Below are positions 1-9,204 of a DNA stretch of 64,000 nucleotides, one piece after another. The stretch is from Aequorivita sp. CIP111184. GTDB taxonomy: Bacteria; Bacteroidota; Bacteroidia; Flavobacteriales; Flavobacteriaceae. The stretch is from positions 62,001-126,000 of the forward strand of contig NZ_UEFQ01000019.1 in NCBI RefSeq assembly GCF_900489465.1. The letters run 5' to 3'. The notes beneath the pieces were generated by a model, which was not told the DNA's origin, did no database searches, and saw nothing but the letters and a program-made list of their open reading frames with translations. How positions within the stretch are numbered: position 1 is the first letter of the stretch; each line of letters begins with the position of its first letter. Both the position numbers and the translations under genes were made by a program.

Positions 1-400
1 CGCTTTCACCCATCCATTGCATAAATTCCATATCGATGGGCTGGGGTTCATGGCGACAGTCTACTAGAACAAATGCGAGTACCATTTGTTCTCGCTTCTC
101 AAAATAATTAGTAATAAATTTTTGAAAAACCTTCTTGCTGCTTTTTGAAACGCGGGCGTAACCGTAACCCGGCAAATCTACCAAATACCAGTTTTTGTTG
201 ATGAGAAAGTGATTGATAAGTTGCGTTTTTCCTGGTCTACCTGAAGTTTTTGCCAAGCTTTTGCGCAACATAAGCATATTTATTAGGGAAGATTTCCCCA
301 CATTACTTCTGCCAATAAAAGCGTATTCGGGCATACGGTCTTTTGGACATTTGGCAACATCACTGTTGCTCATCACAAATTCCGCAGATTTAATTTGCAT
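1..400 (-). CDS. engB: Ribosome biogenesis GTP-binding protein EngB/YihA (partial, C-terminus off window)
   Basis: This TRAFAC-class GTPase takes part in assembly of the large ribosomal subunit. The 133 visible residues begin at an ATG whose complement ends at base 400. They show the P-loop GRSNVGKSS at about residues 30-38, the switch region with TSGRPGKTQ, and the G3 motif [11 protein letters not shown], which is the EngB signature. The G4 motif (TKxD) would lie beyond base 1, so the gene is truncated by the window and not broken; the family is usually about 200 residues. It lies 53 bases downstream of the alpha/beta hydrolase on the same strand and is probably co-transcribed with it. Identification is firm. 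Confidence 0.95.
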   Translation of the reverse strand, partial: MQIKSAEFVMSNSDVAKCPKDRMPEYAFIGRSNVGKSSLINMLMLRKSLAKTSGRPGKTQLINHFLINKNWYLVDLPGYGYARVSKSSKKVFQKFITNYFEKREQMVLAFVLVDCRHEPQPIDMEFMQWMGES

Positions 401-453
401 TGTTTTTAATTATAAGTTATTCTGGAAATTACGCGTTTTAAAAACCTGAATCG

Positions 454-1218
454 TTAATAGCCTCGCTTTTCCAACCAGGAATAAAGTAATTTGTTAAATT
501 CGTCCGGATGCTCCATCATGGCGGCGTGACCACATTTATCAATCCAAAAAAGTTCAGAATCCGGTAAAAGTTCATCAAATTCTATTGCCACCTCTGGAGG
601 AGTAACATTATCATTTTTTCCCCAGATAATACAGGTTGGATTGTGCATTTTTGGCAAATCCTTCGCCATATTGTGCCTAATGGCACTTTTTGCAATTGCC
701 AGTGTTCTAATTAGTTTATTTCTGTCGTTTACGGTTTCGTAAACATCGTCTACAATTTCCTTTGTGGCAACTGCAGGGTCATAAAAAACGTTTTCGGCTT
801 TTTGTTTTATGTATTCATAATCACCACGTTTTGGGTAGCTTTCGCCCATGGCACTTTCGTACAGTCCAGAACTTCCAGTAATTATTAATGCTTTCACCTT
901 TTCAGGGTACATTTTTGTGCAGAGTAGACCGATATGTCCACCTAGGGAATTTCCCAATAGAATTACTTCCTCGTAGCCCAAATGGTCAATAAACTGCGAT
1001 ACGTATTTTGCGAAATTTTTCACATTTGTTCGCAATAAAGTCATTTTATAAATAGGCAATTCCGGAATTAGGATTTTGTAACCTTTTGGAGGAAAGAAAT
1101 TAGCAACCCCGTCAAAATTACTCAATCCCCCCATAAGCCCATGAAGGATGATTATTGGAGTGCCTTCACCTATTTCTAAATATGAAAATTTTCCTTCTTT
1201 CTTTAAGTTTTCCGACAT
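454..1218 (-). CDS. Alpha/beta hydrolase
   Basis: A 254-residue alpha/beta-hydrolase-fold enzyme of unknown substrate. Visible features are the oxyanion-hole motif HGLMGG near the N-terminus, the nucleophile elbow GNSLGG (Ser), a likely acid in the strand WGKNDNVTPP, and the catalytic His in DKCGHAAMMEHP. An ATG 39 bases upstream (1257) would add 13 residues that lack family character. I prefer 1218 because a -7-like box (1245-1252, minus strand) lies between the two, and the protein then starts MSENLKKEG. No signal peptide is present, so it is probably cytoplasmic. The gene is divergent from mraZ and followed by engB. Family assignment is strong; the reaction is unknown. Confidence 0.88.
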   Translation of the reverse strand: MSENLKKEGKFSYLEIGEGTPIIILHGLMGGLSNFDGVANFFPPKGYKILIPELPIYKMTLLRTNVKNFAKYVSQFIDHLGYEEVILLGNSLGGHIGLLCTKMYPEKVKALIITGSSGLYESAMGESYPKRGDYEYIKQKAENVFYDPAVATKEIVDDVYETVNDRNKLIRTLAIAKSAIRHNMAKDLPKMHNPTCIIWGKNDNVTPPEVAIEFDELLPDSELFWIDKCGHAAMMEHPDEFNKLLYSWLEKRGY

Positions 1219-1244
1219 GCGTTGGTTGCTGCAATTTAGAATGA

Positions 1245-1252
1245 CAAAAGTA
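1245..1252 (-). promoter_or_regulatory. Probable -7 promoter element of the alpha/beta hydrolase gene
   Basis: Read on the minus strand this is TACTTTTG, matching the Bacteroidota -7 consensus TAnnTTTG. It lies 26 bases before the chosen ATG (1218). I see no clear -33 TTTG at the usual spacing, so this is a moderate call. It argues against the longer ORF start at 1257. Confidence 0.4.
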
Positions 1253-1324
1253 AACAAAATTATTTCATAAGATCTATTTATAATTACGCTTTGTTGATTA
1301 CTGCTCCGATTTCACTTTATCTAC

Positions 1325-1376
1325 AAAGTGGTGAAACTTATCAACAAAGTGGTAGAATGTGGTAAAATGTGGTAAA
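1325..1376 (+). promoter_or_regulatory. Probable MraZ operator: four GTGGT direct repeats
   Basis: Four copies of a box close to AAWGTGGTRRA have GTGGT at 1328, 1349, 1359 and 1369. The spacings are 21, 10 and 10 bases, so all lie on one face of the helix. MraZ proteins are known to bind short direct repeats upstream of their own gene (TGGGA boxes with 5-base spacers in E. coli, AAAGTG boxes in mollicutes). The array sits directly upstream of the mraZ -7 element and covers the -33 region, as expected for autorepression. The assignment to MraZ is an inference from position and repeat geometry. Confidence 0.75.
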
Positions 1377-1383
1377 AGTTATA

Positions 1384-1391
1384 TATATTTG
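1384..1391 (+). promoter_or_regulatory. -7 element of the mraZ/division cluster promoter
   Basis: TATATTTG matches the Bacteroidota -7 consensus TAnnTTTG. It lies 32 bases before the mraZ ATG, giving a short leader of about 25-30 bases. No good -33 TTTG is seen; that position is occupied by the GTGGT repeats. Confidence 0.6.
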
Positions 1392-1423
1392 AAACTACAA
1401 ATTACAAACACGGAATATTCACA

Positions 1424-1897
1424 ATGCTCAATCTAATAGGCACATACGAATGTAAGGCAGACGTAAAGGGACGGGTCATGGTGCCTGCGCCTTTAAAAAA
1501 GCAGCTGGCATCTTTAGCGCCAGAAGGGTTTGTGATTAAACGTGCCGTGTTTCAGCCTTGTTTGGAAATGTATCCAATGAAGGAGTGGGATGCTCTAATG
1601 CTGAAAATGGGCGAACTTAATCGTTTTAGCAGAAAAAATAACGATTTCATTAGAAGATTTACTGCTGGTGTAAAAACAGTAGAGCTTGATGCTACAGGCC
1701 GTTTATTGATCCCTAAAGACCTGCTTTCTTTTGCGGGGATTAGTAAAGAAATAGTGCTCTCTTCCGCAATAAATATTATTGAGATTTGGGACAAAGATAA
1801 GTATGAACAAGCCATTGATGATGCTGCAGATGATTTTGCTGATTTGGCCGAAGAAGTAATGGGGAATAAAAGCAGTAATGGTGATGGAATATCATAA
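1424..1897 (+). CDS. mraZ: Transcriptional regulator MraZ
   Basis: A 157-residue DNA-binding protein with two SpoVT/AbrB-type swapped-hairpin repeats. The first is around residues 5-55 (IGTYECKADVKGRVMVPAPL) and the second around 80-130 (VELDATGRLLIPKDLLSFAG). MraZ forms ring oligomers and controls the division and cell wall cluster that it heads, acting on direct repeats in its own promoter. Here such repeats are present at 1325-1376. Length is usual for the family apart from a short acidic tail. The 3' end overlaps rsmH by about 14-20 bases, which suggests translational coupling. Identification is firm. Confidence 0.97.
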   Translation: MLNLIGTYECKADVKGRVMVPAPLKKQLASLAPEGFVIKRAVFQPCLEMYPMKEWDALMLKMGELNRFSRKNNDFIRRFTAGVKTVELDATGRLLIPKDLLSFAGISKEIVLSSAINIIEIWDKDKYEQAIDDAADDFADLAEEVMGNKSSNGDGIS

Positions 1898-2780
1898 CCC
1901 GGTTTTGCTGAATGAAACAGTCCAAGGGCTAAATATAAAACCCGATGGAGTTTATGTGGACGTTACTTTTGGCGGGGGCGGACACTCCCGAGAAATATTA
2001 AATCAATTAGGACCAAGCGGAAAACTTATTGCTTTTGACCAAGATAAAGATGCTTTGGAAAATGCGATTGAAGACCCAAGGTTTCTGCTCATCAACCAAA
2101 ATTTTAGGTTTTTGAAACAATTTTTAAGATTCCATGGCTATAAAACAGTTGATGGAATTTTGGGTGATTTCGGTGTTTCGTCGCATCAGTTCGATGTTGC
2201 CGAAAGAGGATTTTCAACACGTTTTGAAGCCAATTTAGATATGCGTATGAATCGTGACACAAACTTTTCGGCGTATACGGTTGTCAATAAATATGAAGAA
2301 GTGCAATTAAGAAATGTACTGTCAGACTATGGTGAGCTACGAAGTGCTGCCGCAATGGCGCGTGTAATTATTGAGGCAAGGCAAGAAGAAAAAATAAAAA
2401 CGAGTGAACAGCTAAAAAAGGTGCTCAGCAGATTTCTGCCCGCACATAAAGAGAATAAAATTCTAGCCCAGATTTATCAGGCTATTAGGATTGAAGTAAA
2501 TCAAGAGTTGGAAGCTTTGAAGGAATTTTTACTTCAAACAAATGAAGTTTTAAAAGCTGGCGGAAGAATCAGTTTAATAAGCTATCATTCCTTGGAAGAC
2601 AGATTGGTAAAGCGCTATATCCGTAACGGGATGTTTGAAGGCGAGCCTGAAAAAGATGTTTTTGGAAGAGTGGAAGTTCCTTTCAAAGCAGTTGGGAAAT
2701 TTATAATTCCTTCGAAAGAAGAAATAAAACAGAATAACCGCGCCCGAAGTGCAAAGCTTCGTATTGCTGAGAAAATATAA
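1884..2780 (+). CDS. rsmH: 16S rRNA (cytosine(1402)-N(4))-methyltransferase RsmH (MraW)
   Basis: This SAM-dependent enzyme makes the N4-methyl group of m4Cm1402 in the 16S rRNA decoding centre. The SAM-binding motif VDVTFGGGGHS lies near residues 25-35, followed by FDQDKDAL; the late motif ISYHSLEDRLVKRY is also typical. I start it at the ATG at 1884 (MEYHNPVLLNE), since homologues begin just before the HxPVLL block; an ATG at 1878 would add two residues. About 298 residues, usual for the family. It overlaps mraZ and is followed within 2 bases by ftsL, so it is part of the same operon. Confidence 0.96.
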   Translation: MEYHNPVLLNETVQGLNIKPDGVYVDVTFGGGGHSREILNQLGPSGKLIAFDQDKDALENAIEDPRFLLINQNFRFLKQFLRFHGYKTVDGILGDFGVSSHQFDVAERGFSTRFEANLDMRMNRDTNFSAYTVVNKYEEVQLRNVLSDYGELRSAAAMARVIIEARQEEKIKTSEQLKKVLSRFLPAHKENKILAQIYQAIRIEVNQELEALKEFLLQTNEVLKAGGRISLISYHSLEDRLVKRYIRNGMFEGEPEKDVFGRVEVPFKAVGKFIIPSKEEIKQNNRARSAKLRIAEKI

Positions 2781-2781
2781 A

Positions 2782-3102
2782 ATGAAAGACGGTTTTTATA
2801 ACATAATAAAAGGAAAGTTTTTGGTAAGTGATGACGCGCTGAAAAACTGGCGCTTTATTATTTTTCTTTCAGTCTTGGCTTTGGTGATGATAGGTAGTTC
2901 TCACACTGCGGATAAAAAAGTGCATAAAATATCAAAGCTTAATGCTGAGGTTAAAGAATTGAAAAGCGAGTATGTGGACGTTCGGATGTTGTTGATGCAA
3001 GCCCGAATGGAAAGTAAAATAATAGCAGCAATGGAAAGTCGCGGACTGCAACCGTCTGGAACACCGCCTAAGAGAATCCTGATTGTGAAAAAAAAAGACT
3101 AA
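2782..3102 (+). CDS. ftsL: FtsL-like cell division protein
   Basis: A 106-residue single-pass membrane protein: a short cytoplasmic part, one hydrophobic segment at about residues 28-44 (FIIFLSVLALVMIG), then a heptad-rich periplasmic coiled coil (KISKLNAEVKELKSEYVDVRMLL). This is the build of FtsL, which recruits the FtsW-FtsI synthase with FtsB and FtsQ. Sequence conservation of FtsL is low, so the call rests on topology and on the position between rsmH and ftsI, which is the normal place. I chose the ATG at 2782, one base after the rsmH stop; the longer frame from 2749 would run inside rsmH. Confidence 0.85.
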   Translation: MKDGFYNIIKGKFLVSDDALKNWRFIIFLSVLALVMIGSSHTADKKVHKISKLNAEVKELKSEYVDVRMLLMQARMESKIIAAMESRGLQPSGTPPKRILIVKKKD

Positions 3103-3142
3103 AAAAATATAATAATTGAAAATCGAGAACTGATAACCGAAC

Positions 3143-5143
3143 ATGGCTTTTGAAGAAAAAAACATATTGAACCGCTTATACATCATTGCCGGATGTATGT
3201 TTCTCTTCGCGCTTGCCATCAGCATTAAGTTGATGAATATTCAGTTTGTAGACGGCGAGAAATATCGTGAACTGGCAAAGGAAAATACTACAAAGAACTT
3301 TGTAATTCCTGCAAATAGAGGTAACGTTTATGCAGATGATGGCAGTCTCTTAGCTACTTCCGTTCCTAAGTATGATATTCGTTTTGATGCAGTAACGGTT
3401 TCTTCCGAAGATTTCAAAGAAAACTTGCTGCCGCTTTCCGAAGGCTTGAGCAAAATGTTTGGAAAACCGGTTTCCTATTACCAAAACATGTTTCGAAAAG
3501 CCCGCGCAGATAAAAACCGCTACCTGTTGGTGGTTAAAAATTTGGGCTACTCTAATTATATTAAAGTGAAAAATTTGCCTCTTTTTCGAAAAGGACCCTA
3601 CAAAGGCGGCATTATCGTGGAACAACGAACTGTTCGTGAACATCCCATTGGTTTAATTGCACAGCGGACCGTTGGCGATGAGGCTTTTGATCGTCCCGGC
3701 TATTATGCCGTGGGTCTTGAAGGTGCATTTAACGATTTATTGACTGGAAAGGAAGGACATCGCTTAAAGCAAAAAATTGCTCAAGGTCAGTGGAAACCGG
3801 TTTACGACGAAAACGAAATTGAACCGCAAGATGGTTTCGATATTATTTCAACAATAAACGTAAACATACAAGATATTGCGCATCACGCATTATTAAAGCA
3901 ATTGGAATACTACGAAGCCGAACACGGGACGGTAATCGTAATGGAAGTGGCAACCGGTGAAATAAAAGCAGTTTCAAATTTGGGCCGCACTTCTGATGGG
4001 ACTTATTATGAAAAACTAAATTACGCGATCGGTGAATCCCATGAACCTGGATCTACTTTCAAAGTAATGGCTTTTATGGCTGCTTTGGAAGATAAAGTTA
4101 TTGACACAAGTTCCGTAATTGATACTGGAAATGGTAGAAAATTATTTTACGGGAGGCCTATTAATGATTCCCACCGGGGAGGTTTTGGAAAAATTTCTGC
4201 CGCACGAGTTTTGGAAGTTTCTTCAAACATTGGAATGGCCACAATTATAAATGACAATTATTCTAAAAATCCGAATAAATTCATTGATCGTTTAAAAAGT
4301 TGGCATTTAAACGAAAAGACGGGAGTGGCAATTAAAGGCGAGGGGAAACCGATGATACCAGAGCCGGGCGATAAAAAATGGAGCAAGAATGCGTTGCCAT
4401 CTATGGCGTATGGCTATAATTTACGATTGACGCCTTTGCAAACACTTACTTTCTATAACGCAATTGCAAATCATGGGGTAATGGTAAAACCTCGCTTTAT
4501 ACAAGAAGTGAGAGCTTGGAATGAAAAAGTAACAACTTACGATACTAAGGTTATAAACCCTCAAATCTGCTCCGATGAAACGTTGAAACAGGTACGAGAA
4601 ATACTTAAGAATACAGTGAAACGCGGAACTGGAAAATCACTCTATTCTCCAGATTTTTCAATGGCAGGCAAAACAGGAACCGCCCAAACCGAATATTGGA
4701 TGCCAGACTGGAAGAATAACCGTCGCTATATTTCTTCATTTGCAGGCTTTTTTCCAGCGGAAAATCCAAAATATTCCTGCATCGTGATTATTCATAAGCC
4801 AAGTACCAAAAAAGGATTTTATGGCGCCGATGTTTCCGGACCTGTTTTTAAAAGAATTGCACAAAAAATATTTACTGATTCTCCGAATATCGATTCCGTG
4901 GAAGGAGTTGAAAAAATAGATCCGGTGATTGAAAAAGATTTTGAAAAGTATTACACAAAGTTGCAGCAACCCGCCAAAACGATTCCCAATGTTACCGAAA
5001 TGGCAGGAATGGACGCCGTTTCATTATTGGAAAACCTTGGGATGCGAGTACAAGTTGTTGGCAACGGAACTGTTTCCAGCCAATCTATAAAATCTGGAGA
5101 AAATCTTAAAAAAGGACAATTAATAACCTTGAATCTATCGTGA
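3143..5143 (+). CDS. ftsI: Penicillin-binding protein FtsI (PBP3) with PASTA domain
   Basis: The class B transpeptidase for septal peptidoglycan, 666 residues. An N-terminal membrane anchor lies at about residues 12-32, the PBP dimerisation domain at about 50-220, and the transpeptidase domain at about 250-590. Catalytic motifs are STFK (Ser at about 304), SSN in EVSSNIG, and KTGT in AGKTGTAQT. A single PASTA domain (about 610-666, starting TIPNVTEMAG) closes the protein; this is absent from E. coli FtsI but common in Bacteroidota. It acts in the periplasm with FtsW, encoded downstream. The stop codon overlaps the murE start by 4 bases (GTGA). Confidence 0.96.
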   Translation: MAFEEKNILNRLYIIAGCMFLFALAISIKLMNIQFVDGEKYRELAKENTTKNFVIPANRGNVYADDGSLLATSVPKYDIRFDAVTVSSEDFKENLLPLSEGLSKMFGKPVSYYQNMFRKARADKNRYLLVVKNLGYSNYIKVKNLPLFRKGPYKGGIIVEQRTVREHPIGLIAQRTVGDEAFDRPGYYAVGLEGAFNDLLTGKEGHRLKQKIAQGQWKPVYDENEIEPQDGFDIISTINVNIQDIAHHALLKQLEYYEAEHGTVIVMEVATGEIKAVSNLGRTSDGTYYEKLNYAIGESHEPGSTFKVMAFMAALEDKVIDTSSVIDTGNGRKLFYGRPINDSHRGGFGKISAARVLEVSSNIGMATIINDNYSKNPNKFIDRLKSWHLNEKTGVAIKGEGKPMIPEPGDKKWSKNALPSMAYGYNLRLTPLQTLTFYNAIANHGVMVKPRFIQEVRAWNEKVTTYDTKVINPQICSDETLKQVREILKNTVKRGTGKSLYSPDFSMAGKTGTAQTEYWMPDWKNNRRYISSFAGFFPAENPKYSCIVIIHKPSTKKGFYGADVSGPVFKRIAQKIFTDSPNIDSVEGVEKIDPVIEKDFEKYYTKLQQPAKTIPNVTEMAGMDAVSLLENLGMRVQVVGNGTVSSQSIKSGENLKKGQLITLNLS

Positions 5144-6603
5144 TATTATTAAAGGACATATTGTACAAAGTTACCATCGAAAGCGTCGTTGGAAGTACTT
5201 CTATGGCCATAAACAATCTAGAATTTGATTCGCGAAAAGTTTCTTTAAACGATGTTTTTATTGCAATAAAAGGAACTGTTTCAGATGGGCATCAGTTTAT
5301 TAAAAAAGCTGCAGACCAAGGCGCATTGGCAATTATTTGCGAAACCTTGCCTGAAAATATTGTGAATGGAATCACTTACGTTCAAGTTTCAGATTCGCAT
5401 AAAGCTTTGGCAATTATGGCCGCTAACTATTACGGAAATCCTTCCGCTGAATTGAAACTTGTTGGAATAACCGGAACCAATGGAAAAACAACGGTTTCTT
5501 CACTTTTATATCAGCTTTTCAAAAAAGCTGGAATGGAAGCTGGCTTGCTTTCCACTGTAAAAATAATGGTTGGCGATATAGAATTCAAAGCTACACATAC
5601 AACGCCAGATTCTTTAACGATCAATAAATATCTGCGCAAAATGGTTGATGCGGGTGTGGAATATTGTTTTATGGAAGTAAGTTCCCACGGAATCCATCAA
5701 AAACGTACCGAAGCACTTCATTTTGTGGGTGGTGTTTTTACTAATCTTTCACACGATCATTTAGATTATCACAAAGATTTCGCAGAATACCGCGATGTAA
5801 AAAAATCCTTTTTTGATGAATTGCCTAAAACTGCTTTTGCATTGGTAAATGTTGATGACAAAAACGGTGTGGTAATGCTTCAAAATACGAAAGCAAAAAA
5901 GCAAACCTACGCTTTAAAAACCTATGCAGATTATAAAGCTCAAGTTTTGGAAAGCCAATTCACAGGGCAACTTTTAAAAATAAATAATCAGGAATTGTGG
6001 GTGAGATTGATAGGCGGTTTTAACGCATATAATTTATTGGCCATCTTCGGAACTGCAAAACTTTTAGGATTGGAGGAATTAGAAATACTTCAAATAATGA
6101 GCACTTTGGAAAGTGTAGACGGCCGTTTTCAATATTTGATATCTGAAAAGAAAATTACAGCAATTGTAGATTACGCACACACACCAGATGCATTGAAAAA
6201 TGTTTTAGAAACCATAAACAGTATTCGAACAGGTAATGAAGAAGTTATTACAGTTGTAGGCTGCGGGGGCGATCGAGATGCGCAAAAACGTCCTGTTATG
6301 GGTAACATTGCAGCTTCATTGAGTACAAAAGTGGTTTTCACTAGCGACAATCCACGTACTGAAAATCCTGAAAAAATCATAGAACAAATCGAGACAGGCG
6401 TTCCTGCCGAACATTATAAAAAAACAATTTCAATCACCAACAGAAAAGAAGCCATAAAGGCTGCCTGCCAAATGGCAAATGAAAATGATATCATTTTAAT
6501 TGCCGGAAAAGGTCACGAAACCTATCAAGAAATTAACGGAGAACGCTTTGATTTTGATGATTTCAAAATAGTGAACCAACTTTTAGCAACCCTAAACAAA
6601 TAG
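5140..6603 (+). CDS. murE: UDP-N-acetylmuramoyl-tripeptide synthetase MurE (meso-DAP type)
   Basis: The ATP-dependent Mur ligase that adds the third amino acid to UDP-MurNAc-dipeptide in the cytoplasm, 487 residues. The ATP-binding loop GITGTNGKTTVSS is near residue 108. The motif DNPRTENP (near residue 408) is the DNPR signature of enzymes using meso-diaminopimelate and not lysine, so the wall should be DAP-type. It starts with GTG at 5140, overlapping the ftsI stop, which suggests translational coupling. The next gene, mraY, follows after 3 bases. Full length, with all three Mur ligase domains. Confidence 0.97.
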   Translation: MILLKDILYKVTIESVVGSTSMAINNLEFDSRKVSLNDVFIAIKGTVSDGHQFIKKAADQGALAIICETLPENIVNGITYVQVSDSHKALAIMAANYYGNPSAELKLVGITGTNGKTTVSSLLYQLFKKAGMEAGLLSTVKIMVGDIEFKATHTTPDSLTINKYLRKMVDAGVEYCFMEVSSHGIHQKRTEALHFVGGVFTNLSHDHLDYHKDFAEYRDVKKSFFDELPKTAFALVNVDDKNGVVMLQNTKAKKQTYALKTYADYKAQVLESQFTGQLLKINNQELWVRLIGGFNAYNLLAIFGTAKLLGLEELEILQIMSTLESVDGRFQYLISEKKITAIVDYAHTPDALKNVLETINSIRTGNEEVITVVGCGGDRDAQKRPVMGNIAASLSTKVVFTSDNPRTENPEKIIEQIETGVPAEHYKKTISITNRKEAIKAACQMANENDIILIAGKGHETYQEINGERFDFDDFKIVNQLLATLNK

Positions 6604-6606
6604 CCA

Positions 6607-7839
6607 ATGCTTTATTACCTATTTGAATATTTGGATAAAACATACGATTTGCCGGGCGCAGGCTTATTCAATTTTATTACGTTCCGAGCTATTTTGGCGG
6701 TTATTCTTTCGCTTTTTATCGCTTCGGTTTATGGAAAAAAAATAATTAATTATTTGAGAAGAAAACAAGTTGGAGAATCTATCCGGGATTTAGGTTTAGA
6801 AGGCCAAAACGAAAAAGCGGGCACGCCAACTATGGGAGGAATCATTATAATTCTTGCCACTTTGGTTCCAGTTTTACTTTTTGCGAAGCTTGAAAATATT
6901 TATGTAATCCTGCTGATTGTTACTACACTTTGGATGGGAACCATCGGTTTTATTGATGATTATATCAAAAAATTTAAAAACGACAAGCAAGGTTTGCCGG
7001 GTAAATTTAAAATTATCGGCCAAGTGGGTTTAGGGCTTTTTGTGGGCGCCACAATGTATTTTCATCCAGATATTGTTGTTCAACGAAATATTGTGGATCC
7101 GGGCACAGAGACTGAAATAATAGCAAAAGGACCAACCAATGAATTTTATGTTAAGGACAAAGCGATGCTAACCACTATTCCTTTCGTAAAAGAAAATGAG
7201 TTTAACTATTCAGAATTAATTAGCTGGGCTGGAGAAAATTACAAAAGCTATGTATGGCTGATTTTCATTCCAATTGTAATTTTTATTATCACCGCAGTCT
7301 CCAATGGCGCAAATCTCACTGACGGAATTGATGGACTAGCGGCGGGAACATCCGCAATTATTGGAGTGACACTCGCGCTCTTTGCTTGGGTTTCCGGCAA
7401 CGTTATTCTTTCTGACTACCTAAACATTATGTACATCCCAAATACGGGAGAGATGACCATTTTCATCACGGCATTCGTAGGGGCGCTTATCGGGTTTTTA
7501 TGGTATAATGCCTATCCAGCACAAGTGTTTATGGGCGATACAGGAAGCTTGACAATTGGTGGGATTATAGCGGTAATTGCAATTGCAGTTAGAAAAGAAT
7601 TATTAATACCAATCCTTTGCGGCGTTTTTCTGATGGAAAATCTTTCGGTGGTTTTGCAAGTAGGTTGGTTTAAATACACGAAGAAAAAGTTTGGTGAAGG
7701 AAGACGGATTTTCAGAATGTCGCCCTTACATCATCATTATCAAATAAAGGGGCTTCACGAAAGTAAGATTGTAACACGATTTTGGATCGTTGGAATTTTT
7801 CTGGCCATAATTACTATTGTTACACTTAAAATTAGATAA
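6607..7839 (+). CDS. mraY: Phospho-N-acetylmuramoyl-pentapeptide transferase MraY
   Basis: This inner membrane enzyme joins phospho-MurNAc-pentapeptide to undecaprenyl phosphate, giving lipid I. There are ten or so hydrophobic segments. Active-site motifs are [10 protein letters not shown] (Asp-Asp), [26 protein letters not shown] and the histidine cluster PLHHHYQ near the C-terminus. At 410 residues it is about 50 longer than E. coli MraY; the extra length is mainly an insertion at about residues 155-215, between two membrane segments and probably periplasmic. Such insertions are usual in Bacteroidota. Its stop is followed one base later by the murD start. Confidence 0.97.
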   Translation: MLYYLFEYLDKTYDLPGAGLFNFITFRAILAVILSLFIASVYGKKIINYLRRKQVGESIRDLGLEGQNEKAGTPTMGGIIIILATLVPVLLFAKLENIYVILLIVTTLWMGTIGFIDDYIKKFKNDKQGLPGKFKIIGQVGLGLFVGATMYFHPDIVVQRNIVDPGTETEIIAKGPTNEFYVKDKAMLTTIPFVKENEFNYSELISWAGENYKSYVWLIFIPIVIFIITAVSNGANLTDGIDGLAAGTSAIIGVTLALFAWVSGNVILSDYLNIMYIPNTGEMTIFITAFVGALIGFLWYNAYPAQVFMGDTGSLTIGGIIAVIAIAVRKELLIPILCGVFLMENLSVVLQVGWFKYTKKKFGEGRRIFRMSPLHHHYQIKGLHESKIVTRFWIVGIFLAIITIVTLKIR

Positions 7840-7840
7840 A

Positions 7841-9178
7841 GTGAAGCAACTGTTGGTGATTCTAGGAGGAGGCGAAAGCGGAGTTGGAACTGCCATTTTA
7901 GGCAAAAAGGAAGGGTTCGAAGTATTTGTTTCAGACTTCGGAAAGATAAAAGAGAAGTACAAAGAAGTTCTTATAAATAATGGGATTGAATGGGAAGAGG
8001 AAGGCCATTCCGAAGAAAAAATTCTTACAGCAGCTATAGTGATGAAAAGTCCGGGAATTCCCGATAAGGCACCAATCATTAAAAAGCTGCACGAGAAAGG
8101 AGTGAAGGTTATTTCTGAAATTGAGTTTGCTGCAAAATATACCAAAGCAACAATAGTAGGAATTACCGGAAGTAACGGAAAAACAACCATCGCAAGTTTG
8201 ACTTATGATTTGCTGAAAAACGGAGGATTGAATGTGGCTTTGGGAGGAAACATTGGGAAGAGTTTCGCGGAACAGGTTTCCGAAGAAAAGTATGAAAATT
8301 TTGTATTGGAACTCAGCAGTTTTCAGCTTGACGGCATTGAAACCTTTGCACCACACATTGCAGTTTTAACCAATTTAAGTCCAGATCATTTGGATAGATA
8401 TGATTATAAATATGAAAATTATATCGCTTCAAAATTCAGGATAACGATGAATCAAACGTCGCAGGACTATTTTATATATGACGCAGACGATGTGGAAATA
8501 ATTAAATGGCTTTCGCAAAACCCAATAAAATCGCAACCGCTACCCTTTTCAACTAAAAAAGAACTGAATCAGGGAGCATTTAAAAGAAATAACGAAATAA
8601 TAATAAAAATAAATAATAAAGAATTCAATATGCCAATCGCAACAATAGGAATCCAAGGAGAACACAATGTTAAAAATGCAATGGCTGCTTCAACAGTTGC
8701 CACTTTATTGAGAATTAGAAAACAGACAATTCGTGAGAGTTTGGAAGGATTTCAAGGCGTTGAACACCGACTTGAAAAAGTTTTGAAAATCAACAATGTA
8801 CTTTACATAAACGATTCTAAAGCCACAAATGTGAATGCAACTTTTTACGCTCTAGACAGTATGGAGAATCCAACCGTTTGGATTTTAGGAGGAGTGGATA
8901 AAGGAAACGATTATAGTGAACTTTTGCCATTGGTAAACGAAAAAGTAAAGGCAATTATCTGTTTGGGAGTTGATAATGAAAAAATCATTAATGCTTTTGG
9001 AAACGTTGTTGATACAATAATTGAAACAGATTCAATGGCAATGGCAGTACAAGTTGCATATAAATTGGCAGAAAGAAATAACACTGTACTTCTTTCCCCT
9101 GCTTGTGCTAGTTTTGATTTATTTGAAAACTACGAAGACCGTGGAAGACAATTTAAGGAAGCAGTTAGGAATTTATAA
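7841..9178 (+). CDS. murD: UDP-N-acetylmuramoyl-L-alanine--D-glutamate ligase MurD
   Basis: Adds D-glutamate to UDP-MurNAc-L-Ala, in the cytoplasm. I start it at GTG 7841 (VKQLLVILGGGESG), one base after the mraY stop, because the glycine-rich N-terminal motif GGGESGVG normally begins within the first 15 residues; a TTG at 7817 inside mraY would add eight residues. The length is then 445. The Mur ligase ATP loop GITGSNGKTTIASL is near residue 110, and the C-terminal part carries INDSKATN and the SPACASFDLFENYEDRG block typical of MurD. Confidence 0.95.
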   Translation: MKQLLVILGGGESGVGTAILGKKEGFEVFVSDFGKIKEKYKEVLINNGIEWEEEGHSEEKILTAAIVMKSPGIPDKAPIIKKLHEKGVKVISEIEFAAKYTKATIVGITGSNGKTTIASLTYDLLKNGGLNVALGGNIGKSFAEQVSEEKYENFVLELSSFQLDGIETFAPHIAVLTNLSPDHLDRYDYKYENYIASKFRITMNQTSQDYFIYDADDVEIIKWLSQNPIKSQPLPFSTKKELNQGAFKRNNEIIIKINNKEFNMPIATIGIQGEHNVKNAMAASTVATLLRIRKQTIRESLEGFQGVEHRLEKVLKINNVLYINDSKATNVNATFYALDSMENPTVWILGGVDKGNDYSELLPLVNEKVKAIICLGVDNEKIINAFGNVVDTIIETDSMAMAVQVAYKLAERNNTVLLSPACASFDLFENYEDRGRQFKEAVRNL

Positions 9179-9204
9179 CATTTTTTAAATACAAGATATT
9201 TCCA

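Noticed and set aside
2749-2781. Longer N-terminus for FtsL starting inside rsmH
   Set aside because: The extra 11 residues are read from rsmH codons, and the ATG at 2782 directly follows the rsmH stop.
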